64,000 nucleotides of DNA, from NCBI GenBank assembly GCA_036971475.1, contig JBAIZL010000005.1, positions 162,507,886 through 162,571,885 of the forward strand, in the 5' to 3' direction. Shown here in pieces: positions 50,801 through 63,600 of the stretch. Numbering within the stretch: the first letter of the stretch is position 1; each line of letters begins with the position of its first letter. The stretch comes from Prosapia bicincta (Eukaryota; Arthropoda; Insecta; Hemiptera; Cercopidae). The notes below the pieces were generated by a model, which worked only from the letters and a program-made list of their open reading frames with translations, did not search any database and was not told where the DNA came from. The position numbers and the translations under genes are program-made.

Positions 50801-51020
50801 GTGCTTTTGTTGGTTTTCATATATCCAAAATATTCCACTATCTGTTTTTAAATAAGAATAATATTTATTTCATACATTTTCATTATATACAGGATATTTT
50901 CTTTAGTTACAAGATTTCATTACATGATTTTAAGCATTATACGGTAGACCCATATTGCAAAGCCTCGCAGAAGCGTCATCAGGACAATGCCCATGATTCA
51001 TACCCTACACTTTGAAAGTC
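47868..51020. other. Non-coding sequence, no gene recognised
   Basis: At 49598-49653 there is a short inverted pair TTGTCCAAGGTA / TACCATGGACAA. Islands at 48180-48460 and 49120-49440 are less AT-rich. No coding domain was recognised. Confidence 0.45.
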
Positions 51021-51480
51021 TTGCTCGTTATGCTACTGGCAAGTCCAAATCCGCAATCCGGAAGTTCAGCCCATAGGTAAAGCTAACCGAAGGTGGATAA
51101 AGATCCGATTGCACTGCCTGGGTTAAACCAGTTCGGAAGGTTCTACTTCAGTAGTTGAGAAGAGCCGGGAGATACTTAGTATATTGGTCGGTGACTCGAC
51201 TCGTCCCACAGCAGGGTCTTACAATAAGGCTCTTGATCTATCGCATGCCGGTACCGCAGATCTTGGCACTACGCTCCTCGATCCTTGTTACTCAAGTCAT
51301 CTAGGGTCTAGACTCTAGGCTAAGTAGCCGAGCGTTTGAGGTTGGATTTGTGGGAAGTATTAGGTTCGTACCTTATAGATACCCCCCCCCCCGGAGTTTA
51401 TTAAGTAGTGTTGAGGCGGTCGAGAACTGTCAAGGTCTAGAGAGGCCGTCTCCATTTAGTCGAAAGACCACTCACGTCAT
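51021..51480 (+). mobile_element. tRNA-like SINE candidate
   Basis: A GC-richer block. TAGCCGAGCGTTTGAGG (51325-51341) resembles the A-box of a tRNA-Ser/Leu (G-C-C-G-A-G-x-G-G-T) and AGGTTCGTACCTT (51362-51374) the B-box. An 11-C run follows at 51382-51392. Cloverleaf pairing is incomplete, so a functional tRNA is unlikely. No second copy was seen in this window. Confidence 0.42.
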
Positions 51481-52661
51481 ACCTATCAAATAATTACTAC
51501 CAGATCACATACTTCTTGCGACAAAATGCCGTTGCAGCTTGTTCAATGCAGCATTTGATTTTCTACCATCAATCAAGTTCCTTATTCAAAAATCACCCAA
51601 GGTAGGCATAGTCGGAAGACCATTCTCAAACTACTCTACTACGTGTATTACAAATGTCGCAAACACAAAAACTAATGCATAGTTTCAGCAGCCTGAATAA
51701 AGGTACTTCTGAAACGCGGGAGATTATTAAGGGAAGTGTAAAGGCCTACTCGTGTGGCATTAATGTCCCACGAGATAAATTCAATATTCTAAAGGCCATG
51801 GGATTTATATTTATTGAATATAATATTATTGCCAGGTAAACATAAAGTACCTACTTACTGTGGACTGATTCCACGGCCGGACACAGAGCAGACACTGGCC
51901 GAATGAGTGTGTGACCAAAAAAGTTGGTACACGCAACTGCACACGGTTATTATGTTATAAATGTGAGAAGAAAATTCTTAGAAAATTATGTGAAGGGAGA
52001 TAAAGTAATAAGAAAAAGCTTTATACTAGGGTCACGCACGCAGACCCTTAAGTTAATAGGGCCAAAGGGAGGAGTCAAACCTAATCTATGCCATAGTTCT
52101 TACTAATTTTTCAAACCTTTAATATGTTTTAACTATTAAACCTCCTCAGTTACAACAACTCTAAAGTCATTCAACTTGAACTAGCCGGATTATAAGAGAT
52201 TCATTTTGGCAATGCCACAGTCAACTACTAATTTTTACTAATTGTTTACCACCCTAACAATTTTTCATTATATCTTCACCTAAATTTTCACCTGTTTAGT
52301 TCAATCTTCTTCTCTGACACTTTTTTACGCCAACGTTTTAAAAACCAAATTTAATTAAAATCAGTAATTTTTTATTCTGTAACTTTTCGAATATCCAATA
52401 AAGATTTATTTTACCTACTTAAACTAAATTTCATTAAAACCTCGATTACCAAGTGTTTTTAAGTCTAGATGCATTACTTTTGGCCATTTCGATTGCTAAT
52501 TTGACTACCATACTGTAATTTATTTTACTTTAAACTTTATTATTTCAAGAGAACTATTTAAAAAAAGTTTGTTATATATATTTCAGTAGGGTAGACGTTT
52601 TACGTTGTACGGTTTAGTTTTCATCTATTTATGATAAACATTCTTTTGTCCTAACAAGTTA
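51481..52661. other. Non-coding sequence, no gene recognised
   Basis: Frames at 51654-51839 and 51924-52106 are about 60 codons each with no recognisable domain. Confidence 0.45.
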
Positions 52662-52941
52662 TTATATTACAATGAAAATATTGGAAAGGACCCTAATACT
52701 ACAAAAATAATAAAAAATAACAAATAAAACAAGTTACATAAGATTAAACCTTTATGTACATTTCGATGACGATGTCATCATCATCAGAAGGTCTTATTAC
52801 AAAATTATAATCTAGCAAAAAAGATGTTACAAACTAGAGTGATTAGTTTAATCTTAAGTAACTTGTTTTATTTGTTATTTTTCATTATTTTTGTGGTATT
52901 GAGGTTTTTTCCAATACGAATATTTTCATTGTAATATATTG
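52662..52941. mobile_element. Foldback element with a well-formed hammerhead-like motif
   Basis: Arms 52662-52751 and 52849-52941: TTACAATGAAAATATTGG pairs near the outer ends, and AACAAATAAAACAAGTTAC and AAGATTAAAC near the inner ends. The motif lies just inside the left arm in the ~100-nt loop. Confidence 0.82.
52746..52794 (-). ncRNA. Hammerhead-ribozyme-like motif, 7-bp stem I
   Basis: Minus strand, in order: AGACCTT (52794-52788); canonical core CTGATGA (52787-52781); extra T (52780); stem II GATGAC, loop ATC, GTCATC (52779-52765), 6 perfect pairs; GAA (52764-52762); self-complementary ATGTACAT (52761-52754), 4 bp with no free loop, so more plausible between two molecules; A (52753); AAGGTTT (52752-52746), which pairs with AGACCTT over 7 bp including one G-T. 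This is the best-formed copy in the window. Confidence 0.58.
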
Positions 52942-53731
52942 TACCACTGTACTCTTGATATTGTGTAAGTTACTACATAATACTTAAAATTAAATTTATA
53001 AACTAGTTTTTAGCTATTCTGTTATTCACGTGAGTATTATTATTAGATGAATAATTCATATTGGTTATGCGCACAACGTAAAACAACTTGTTCGCTAACA
53101 TTCCCTACTACTCAAATTTTATTTCCATTAGATTAAGTTTGTGCTGGATTTGGGGCGGATAAGTTATTTTTAGGTGAACGCGACAATAAATGCTTTTGTA
53201 TGATGGTCACTTTACCTGAAAAATTTCATCACTAATTATTTAATTATTTCTAATACCAAATCAGTATTTCATTAGCTAACTTCGATTAAAAAGAAAACAT
53301 TTGAAAGAAAAAAATATATTCATAACCTTGTAGCATGTAGTTTTTTCCACGCAAAATACTATAATATAATTGAAATCAGAAAGGGAATTCGCTAGGCTTT
53401 GTTCGTTTGACAGCTCTGCTGAAACTTTCGTTTGAAAGAGGCCCGAGCCTGCTGACTTTCAAATACCAAAAGCCCTGTTCCCATATTCCTACCGCAGCCA
53501 TTGTCGGTGACAGACGCTGCATACCCTCGGGGACCACCAAACCCTCTCCTTCTCAGACTGCTGACTGACTTTCAAATACCTTTTATTAATTCTAATTTCA
53601 CTTTTATTTGCGCTCATTAGTTTAGCTCCAAACATTTCAAGAATATCTAGTTTACGTTTTTCAAATACGTTTTAAAGAATTTATTTCAAACAAATTATCT
53701 ACCTAATCCTATTTAATTACTGTGCGAAACT

Positions 53732-53732
<1 letters not shown>
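52942..53732. other. Non-coding sequence with a short direct repeat
   Basis: CTGACTTTCAAATACC occurs at about 53453 and 53567, bracketing a GC-richer segment. No gene recognised. Confidence 0.45.

Positions 53733-53822
<90 letters not shown>
53733..53822. repeat. (CA)n microsatellite
   Basis: 45 uninterrupted CA units. Confidence 0.98.
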
Positions 53823-53824
<2 letters not shown>

Positions 53825-56003
53825 CAAAATATGTTATGAATATAAGTCTACAGTTTGAAGAAATCATTGATTTTTTTAGATTTATTTACAATTATCTGAA
53901 AATGTCATACTTCTAATCATAAATATCCCATTAAAGAAGTCTATATTCCAAATTCTACAATCTATTTTAAATGAGTGCAATAGAAATATATCAAGCAAGT
54001 AATTTCTAATCGGCTAAATCGGACGTTAACCTGAATTCCCGGGATGTAATTGATTTCAAAAGTGACATCTCTGCAAGTAGACACCTATGATTAGAACAGC
54101 TCTGAATCACATATGTAGAAACATTTATTAAAGTTAATAACCCATCAAGTTATTTAGAGCCACGGGCGCGTCGTGATTTGACGACATACGCCTAATGGGA
54201 CGTAACTCATCCTTAGGCGTCAATAAATGGCTGAGCATGGCGCAACCTCCTCGTAACTACAACCTCTATGATCAAATTGGGTGAAGAACTTTAATTACAT
54301 ACGTTTTTTGAAGTATTTCCGGTTTTATCGATAGAATATTTTAAGCAAATGATAAGAAAATGTTTACACACATGACATAATATAAAAGAGATATTTAATT
54401 ACGAAAAAAACATGCACAATAGGGTCTACGAAACATTTCCATGTAAATATTAGCAATCAAATACAAACACGCGCATTTGTGTATTAACTAAAATACGATT
54501 TTCGTAACAATCAGCGTAATCAATCAGCGTAATAATCATTTTCTATCCACTAATTAAAATGTAGGCAATTTAAAAATTTGTGCACATTATTTTTCATAGA
54601 TCTAACAAAATGTCTTTCATTAATTTTCCATAAAGCAAAATATCTATATAGGTTGAACGTGTGTTGTAAATGACTATGTAACCTATAAATTCGAGATAAC
54701 TCAAAGGCTTCGGTTTCGATTCAAGGTACATTACTAGCAATCGATTTTTTGCTGCGTGCTCTTCCCTTTTTGGTCTTCACTAGACGATGACCAGAAAAGA
54801 CATTGATGAAAAGCAGTGGTTGTAATTTTAACCTAATGTCTTTTTATAGACCCTTAAATCAAACTATTTTTCGTCTGTCATGGTTAAAGGAAAGCGGGTT
54901 GGAGAGGCCTACGTAGGCTCTACTGTATTAAAGTCAACATTATGCTTCAATAACCAATACAATTGTTTTTTTCTCTCTATGATGTACTAGCAACGAACCT
55001 TGCATAAAAGTTACAATTATGACAATAAATACGTATAAATAAATATTAATAAATATTGTAAACCGACGATAACGCAGTAGGTTTAATAAGGGTATATAAT
55101 TTATTCTAGTAATTTTTCCAAACAATTTTTTATTAGATTATTAATTATTACTAATATAATGGTCATACCTTTTGTTGAGAATAAAAAATTAAACAAAGTC
55201 TATGGGTCCGATAACAGGGTTATTATTTTCCTTTCTATCTCCTGTCTTTATTGCACACCCACTTTACTATCCTTCTCGTACAAGGGAGTTAAGTTTCTAG
55301 GGTTCCTCCTTCATACCTAACAGACGTTAATAGCATTAAGCTCTCTGTCTTGAAACATAAAATCCCTTTCGGAACAATCCTAGCAGTGAAGTGTTTCTCC
55401 AGATAGATCAAAGTGATGATAATCGTCTTCGTTTCCCGCGAAGGACAGACAGTGATAAGGAAATGGCAATCTCAAAACAACAAATTCAGGTGTATATACT
55501 GTAATTAACAATAAAATAAATGTCATAGATTTATCTTACTTTATCCCATTAGTTTTACCACATTGCAGTCGGCAATTTGCAGACCCATTAATGAAAAAAG
55601 CAAGAATTATTTGCAATTATATAACATAATAAGTAATTGCAGAGAAATCAACACGACTGCAGCGCGATCTGTCGTGTCTTACCAGGCTATTAACGTCAAA
55701 CCTAACCTAGTCGTTAAAGAGTTGATTTATATAAAGTGACATTAATTGCAGTCGCAAGCAATGGAACAGAGACATTTTTAAAACCAAAATAAAACCGTGT
55801 TTTATTAAGTGATTAAAAATAATTTGTTTTCATAATTTTAGAAATTTGTATGGCACCTTATCCGTTGGATTTATTGCTAAAATACAGTTGTTGTGTGTTC
55901 ATAAATTTGAGAATGAGCAAACAAATTTAATATAGATAAAACAGTTAACAAAGGGATTGGATTCATCAGGAATGATTATGTTGGGAAAATATCCAAATAA
56001 TAA

Positions 56004-56008
<5 letters not shown>
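53823..56008. other. Non-coding sequence with a complex island
   Basis: The stretch 53990-54300 is notably complex (GCCACGGGCGCGTCGTGATT, GACGTAACTCATCC, GGCGTCAATAAATGG) and is a candidate conserved non-coding element. No gene recognised. Confidence 0.42.
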
Positions 56009-56054
<46 letters not shown>

Positions 56055-56074
56055 CAATATGTATTCTTGTGTTT

Positions 56075-56120
<46 letters not shown>
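56009..56120. repeat. Two (TA)n tracts
   Basis: TA tracts at 56009-56052 and 56080-56120, separated by 27 bp. Confidence 0.95.
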
Positions 56121-56122
<2 letters not shown>

Positions 56123-56214
56123 CGTGGATATGAAATAAATTGAATGCAAACATACAACGTAAATATGTACATAAAAATTTGAAATTAACTTAAATTTATT
56201 GAATTTTAGGTCTA

Positions 56215-56635
56215 CTGCACTAATTAATGTGTTCTAATGATTTATTTTAGTTATTTAAAATGTATCGGATTGAAGCATTCTAATTACAACAATTTAAAAT
56301 ACATTGTATTAATAAATTTTAATTACACTAATTTATATGCGTTGTATTCTACTGCGTTAATATATTTTAATTAGAGTAATTTAAAATATATTGCATTAGA
56401 GCACCCTAATAACAGTATTTTAAAAGTTATTGTATTACACTGTATTAATTTATTGTAATTACAGTAACTTAAAATATATTGTATTTTACTGTATTGGTGA
56501 ATTCTAATTAAAGTAATTTAAAATGCACTGCATCATATTGTAATCTAATTATAATAATTTATTATGTAATTTAATAATAAACTTATTGTTCTGCAATAAT
56601 GTATTCTAATTACAATAGTTTAAAATATATTAAAT
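56215..56635. repeat. Degenerate AT-rich tandem repeat, ~50-60 bp unit
   Basis: About seven or eight diverged units made of TTCTAATTACA, GTAATTTAAAATATATTG and TATTACTGTATTAAT-like segments. The period varies. No coding potential. Confidence 0.75.
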
Positions 56636-58299
56636 AACGTGTAGACCCCTACCAATTCTTTTATAAAATATAAATAATATATATTTAATTCTCGGCTGGT
56701 GAACTGAAAACGTCAGATAAAATTATTAAAAATAAAAAGTAATCAACTTTAGGTAGTGAAGCAAGAATGCTTCTTGAAGCATCGACCCAACCCAAAATAA
56801 CCCATGTCAAAACCAAGAAAGTCTTTTTATCGTCGCAAACTGTATAGTGCGGACCAGGTAACCGTACACTTGGCCTTGAGAGATTGCAGTAAGCGAGACG
56901 GGAGGCAGAGGGTCAGTATAAATACTTTCCTACAAACATGATAAGGAGTGTCTTATCTTGTGTCAAAACACTAACTTGCATAAGGCGGTCGATATTAAAT
57001 AAATTTGATGACAAATCAGCTTCGGTATTATATAACAAACAATCTTGAAATATGTGTAGACATATCGGATGCAGAAGCTGTTGTCAGAAGCAGATGTGTA
57101 GAAAATTCTGAACATGTAATATGTTTTAAGAAGTGGTAGTACACGAGAAATCTCGTGCGATCTCTCAGGGCCAAGAGCACAGTCACGAGGTCCGCACTAT
57201 ACTCGTACGTAGTACTACAGGAGGCACCGTTGTACTACAGGAGGCACCATAGTACTACAGGAGGCACCGTTGTACTAATTCGACTTATTGAGACACTTTA
57301 TTTTTTAATTTGGAGTGTTATAGATAATAGAGTAGAAGTTCAACTTATAAAGGTTTGCAAAACAAAACCTATTTTAGAGGGTTAATATTAGGTTTAAAAA
57401 TGGTGAAAGAATTTTACTTCAAAGTGTTCATGTTGTTGAGTTGGAAATTAATTTATCCAGGAATTCTACTAACTGAGGCTATTTAACAAAGTTGTTCTAC
57501 AGTGAAAGCATTTTTAAACAACGGCATATCTTTTCCACTTATGCTGTCTCTATTCCGATATTCATTTGTGTGTCAACACATCATCGTCTGTATGATTGGT
57601 GACAAATGTATGTAAAGAAGGTTTGCATAGCAACTGTTTGCGTGGGGAGCCAAGATGCTATAGGAGTAGCCTACGTTACAGGACAAATAGCCGCATAACC
57701 TGTATCACTAATGCCCATGTAATGCAAGGACTTCACCTGACAACGTGACCACCGACATTTCAACCACCACTGCCAAATACCTGCTACAAAGCAAACTCGG
57801 CTAGATTCCAATTTAACACCGACTCATACAGAATTCCGCGCGGCTAATAGAACAGGATGGACAACCAATAAATAAAGCCGATCTGTATTCAGGGCGTCCA
57901 ACTTTGTAACATAAAATGACAACAGTACTGCCAGATGTAATTATACCGGAATATTGGCCGCACCAGTCGCATTGGAATTACGTCGGCAGCAGCGGTTTGA
58001 TTAATATACTGACTGTTAAAATACCGAAGGGAAATGGTGTTCGCAAAAGTTACGCTCTGTAAAAACTTAAAAGTTTTATAATTGTTAAAGAAATTTCTAA
58101 CATTTATAAAATATAAAGAACAGTTACTTTTATAATTGAAATACATGGGAATAACAGAACTATCTGAAGTGATAGAACAGGTTGTACAGAATTTATAATA
58201 CAAAACGTATTATATCTTATGTTCTATTATCTGCTAAGTAAATAATTTGTCTAATATTTTTATTTAATGTCTGTTAATATCTATTAATTTTTGTATACA
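56636..58299. other. Non-coding sequence, no gene recognised
   Basis: Contains the small 20-bp repeat listed separately. The minus-strand 104-codon frame at 57889-58203 has no known domain. Confidence 0.45.
57212..57277. repeat. 20-bp tandem repeat, 3.3 copies
   Basis: GTACTACAGGAGGCACCGTT at 57212 and 57252, with a CATA-ending variant at 57232. Confidence 0.93.
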
Positions 58300-59030
58300 G
58301 GCTAATGACAGATCACAGACAATTTTGCTTTTTTAAAACACTCAACGTTTCGAATTTCTTTCCAAAATTTCTGGTAGAAAGTGGTAGACTTTTGAAAACA
58401 AGAACGAATGAGCATAAAAACAATATAAAATATGATAAAAACTATTATAATGTCATTTCTGAACATATTAAAAAGTTTAGTAATAAACATCAAATGGACT
58501 GGGAAATATAGATGTTTTACATAAGAAAGGGGATTGGAAAAAGAGGAGCTTTGCGGAAATGTGGTGATTAAAAAAAACAAGGAAAAAATGCTTTGAATAA
58601 AATGATAGAATTAAATGATTTTCCATCTGCATATGAATCTTTAGTAATGAAATTATAAGTGAAATTTAACATTTTTGTAAGGTTTTTGGTCACTTGAGGT
58701 AATGTATATATATTAGAATGATTGTGTGTTTTTAAAAATTTTAAAATGTTGGCTATTATTATAGTAGATGTGTTAGTGTAAGCATCTGTAATTTGTCTGT
58801 TTTTTGTGATAGAAAAAATGTTGACTTGTAAATGGATATTTATTAAGAGTTTTTTAATTTGTTGATTTTTATTATGTTTTATATAATGTTATGTATCTTA
58901 TACACAAATCGTAAGTTATGTTGTATAGTTGTTTAATCAAAACAGATCTTGAAAAGGAATTTCGGAAAGAAATTCGAAACGTTGAGTGTTTTAAAAAAGC
59001 AAAATTGTCTGTGATCTGTCATTAGCCTAT
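58300..59030 (+). mobile_element. Penelope-like retroelement remnant inside an inverted repeat
   Basis: Arms 58300-58376 and 58953-59030 are near-identical in inverted orientation (GCTAATGACAGATCACAGAC at the left end and its complement at the right). Each arm carries GAATTTC/GAAATTC hairpin halves followed by GAAACG, a decayed form of the hairpin seen in the other foldbacks. Between them is a broken GIY-YIG endonuclease reading frame on the plus strand. Confidence 0.68.
58372..58660 (+). pseudogene. Penelope-like element, GIY-YIG endonuclease fragment
   Basis: Reading frames give ESGRLLKTRTNEHKNNIKYD, NVISEHIKKF, HQMDW, then after a frameshift at about 58505 DVLHKKGDWKKRSFAEMW, and after further breaks NALNKMIELNDFPSAY and LVMKL before a stop. 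This follows the C-terminal GIY-YIG endonuclease of Penelope-like retroelements: R-x-x-x-R-x-x-E-H-K-x-x-I, then A/V-x-x-E-H-x-x-x-x-x-H-x-x-D-W, then I-L-x-x-E-x-x-x-x-K-R-x-x-x-E-M, then N-x-x-x-D-x-x-x-x-x-x-Y. The GIY..YIG start itself is lost at the inverted-repeat arm. The reverse transcriptase domain is absent. It is inactive. Confidence 0.72.
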
Positions 59031-60209
<1,179 letters not shown>

Positions 60210-60224
60210 GCTTTGCAGCACTGT

Positions 60225-60367
60225 TTTCTTGTATTCACTTATCACTTACACTTTCATAGACTTAAACAAGAATTTTACTTGGCATATATGCGAGTGCGAC
60301 TTTCGAAAACTTTAATTACGTGTCCTCATTTTCGATCATCCTCTGAGCTATATTAAAGTGTAAGTGA

Positions 60368-60368
<1 letters not shown>
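60225..60368. repeat. Diverged relative of the 38374 foldback
   Basis: ACTTAAACAAGAATTTTACTT (60259 onward, one mismatch) followed by GGCATATATGC matches the complement of the right end of 38374-38838. TCACTTACACTTT (60241) and AAAGTGTAAGTGA (60355) form short terminal inverted repeats. A minus-strand GAGGAT and TTTTCGAAAG keep traces of the hairpin but not the core. Confidence 0.5.
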
Positions 60369-60441
<73 letters not shown>

Positions 60442-60543
60442 GTTTTCTTGTATAGTAATAAAAAACAAGTGAGGTGATTTAAATGAAAGTATTAATAAAT
60501 AAATCTTCTACATGAAAAACCTCAGTTATTATAAATATATATG

Positions 60544-60599
<56 letters not shown>
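60369..60599. repeat. Two (TA)n tracts around a 98-bp insert
   Basis: TA tracts at 60369-60437 and 60535-60599. The insert starts ATAATATGTTTTCTTGTATA, very like the sequence next to the (TA)n at 26663, so it may be a truncated foldback relative. Confidence 0.85.
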
Positions 60600-60602
<3 letters not shown>

Positions 60603-63600
60603 TACATATAAAAACAAAATATGTAAACAAGATTATAAACAGAAAACATTTAAAACCATGCATAAAAGAACACAAATATTGTAGCAGAGGAAAAAATATC
60701 GAAAAATACGTAGAAACATGGTAGTAAACCAACAACAAAAAGGATAAGTTTCAACGGGAATGAAATTAAGACATTCCAGGAATCCGAAGTAAAGCTAATT
60801 TCTATAGTAGTCAAATCTCGAAACTTAGCAGATTCATTGGAAAGCGTCACCAGTCACCCACCTTCAGCGTTGTTCTCTGTTGTATATTCAAAGCACTTGT
60901 GTACCAGCCTGCCGCTAAGTCACGCAACAGGAGGTTCGCCGAAAGTAGAATAAAGAGAAATACTTAGTGAAAAGAACGCATTGATAGATAGAGACCAACA
61001 TTATCGCTGTAACAATATTTTCTACCTTCTCTGCAGTTGTACGTTCTTGTTCACGTTTGTTACTTTTCAAAATGAAGTAAAAAATATTAAGACATAAAAA
61101 TAGAACAGAATGTATAGTAACAATATCGGCAACTATTGATCTAATTTGCACTTTAACACAGGTAAATTAAGAATTTAATTGATTTCATTTACGATAATGA
61201 TCTTCGAAAAAAATTGACAAAAACAGTAGCAAAAGGTATTTTGGAGAAGTGTTTTATGAAACTAGATAATGAAGTCAGTGTTTGCCTAATACCAAGTGAA
61301 AGAAATTATTTATATAAATGTTTAACATTCCGGAACGACGATTTCAATAACAAAATACTTTTTAATTACTAACGAAACTTCTATATTGATGAAATTTGGC
61401 ACTTATTGTAATATTTTTACTTGTAATTTTGTTAAAACAATGTTTGAATCTGGCTCTAATTCTAATAAAAATTGCTTTCTAAGCGCTTTGTTTTATCATT
61501 TGCACTATATTTTTCCTTAAGAAAAAAATACACATTTGCCATATTTCTAAATTTGTTTTAAATAAAGTTTGTCTATTTGTACTCAGCAAATTTAATACAT
61601 AAGTGGATGACACATCGTCCACCCTTAGCGCCAGTCCGGGTTAGCCGCCCTCCCCTTTCAATTTGTCAATCCCCGTTGAATAATCACCAGCATTATTCAT
61701 CCAGTAATGGCGCTATTAGTATACACATTAACCCACTAATTTATAAATAAACATAGTTTTAAAACAATTTTCCTATTTATAAAACCTGCCGTGATGAATG
61801 CCGTGACGAGCACTCTTGACCTCGCGGCGCAGTAGTTATTAGTAAGGTATCTCCTTTTCCCATTTGGGTACAGTCAATTTAGATAATACAAAGCAAGATT
61901 TTTGAAGGATGTTGGGCTTTCAAAACGTTTCACGACGTTTCTATTATTGAAAGTTATTTAAAAAATAATAATAAAACACCTAAACAGACCGTCTTACATA
62001 ACCTTTTATTTTAAAATATGGGGGAGGCCCTCACCACCCGAAGTCATGCAGAGAAATGTTTTCTTTCCGTTACATATATTCGAAAGGTCACCTAAACTGT
62101 TCAAATAATTATAAAACTACAAAGTTAAAATAAAAAAATTTAATATGTAAAAATATGATGTGTAAATGTCGGACACGCCCGGTTGAAATGTAAACCTCTT
62201 ATGATAAGAAATAAAGTTAGAATCATTAAAGTCTTTGAGAATTAATAAGAATGTAAGATAAACCTATCAAAATCTTCATTAGTTCAATTTTTCTTAGTCA
62301 TTTAATGAATGCTCCGATGTCCTATAGAGAAGGCATAACACTCTTAGTTTACAAAGCGAAACACAATCTCTTCTATTGTTAAGGTATATATATTACATAA
62401 CATAATTTAATTTAAGTTTTATAATAAATCATATTTATTAATTTTAGTTTTAAATTCGATTTAATAAGCCCTAGTTAATGGACCTAAATTATAAATAATT
62501 TCAAGTCATTAAAATGTAGAGTAAGATGGGGTAAGATTTCGCGTTGGGTAAAACTGCGCACTATTATTTTTTAGTGTATTTGTAGTAAAGTTGGTACTAC
62601 TGTACCCTCCCTAGTTTCAGCAGTATATCAGAATGTCATTACAGTAGATAGACTCCACTGCTAAACCAGATGCTTGTATTTCAATTCAGGTAAGTAATTG
62701 TTATTTACTCTGGATTACTTTTAATTTTCTCCAAATAATTTAGTCATAAATACCTATAAATGTTGTATATGTAAGAAAGTAAAAGTTCAAGTAAAAGTAC
62801 ATTCAAATTAAAGTAATTTCGTTACTTTAAAGCATCAAAAAGCTCAGTATAAGAATCTGAAACTGCTTTAAATAAAAAAGTGGGGTAAGATTGTACACAT
62901 TGTTTTGCACGTACGTATTTAAGAAAGTGAATTTAAAAATGATTTAAACATAACCTTCAAATAACCTCTAAGTGGAGACGAATACAGCTGTTAACGTTAA
63001 CCAATCGACAAGTTTGGTTTTCAGATATCTTACGTACCCCTAAAATTCGTACTCATTCGTGAATCTCAAGAAAAAAGCTTCGAAAAAGTAAAACTAGATT
63101 TACCTCCCCTAGTAAAATTGCAAGGCGCACCTAAGGAAGTTTACAGTTTAAAAAATAATTCCTGTATTTCGTCTCGTCGAAAAGCTAGTGTTTCGTCTAC
63201 GCGGTACTTCGCTCGTTTTCATCGTATCAACGTTTCACAATCGTTTCATTCAATTTATCCGTATACAGATCCTACACTCGAGTATAAAATCTTATTTTTA
63301 TTACAAAAACTGTAATAAAAAAATTAACAGTGTATATATATATTTTTTTGATATGTTTATGAGAAAAGCAGCACTAATTATTAAACAACTAACCCTGTTA
63401 TTCTGACTACACAGGCACAAGTGTTTTAAAAACCAGGGTCTTATTTGAACCCATACAGTCAAAATTGAATATGCATGGAGGCCTAATATATTATGATAAT
63501 TAATGGTATCCTGATATTTTTATAATGAAAAATGTTTGATCATAAATATTTGGTATTATTTCGATTAATCTTAGCATGTTCATAAGAGAAATACGTTGAA

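Noticed and set aside
62521..62900. GGGGTAAGATT repeated about 350 bp apart as the ends of a transposon
   Set aside because: The copies are in the same orientation and too short to support an element.
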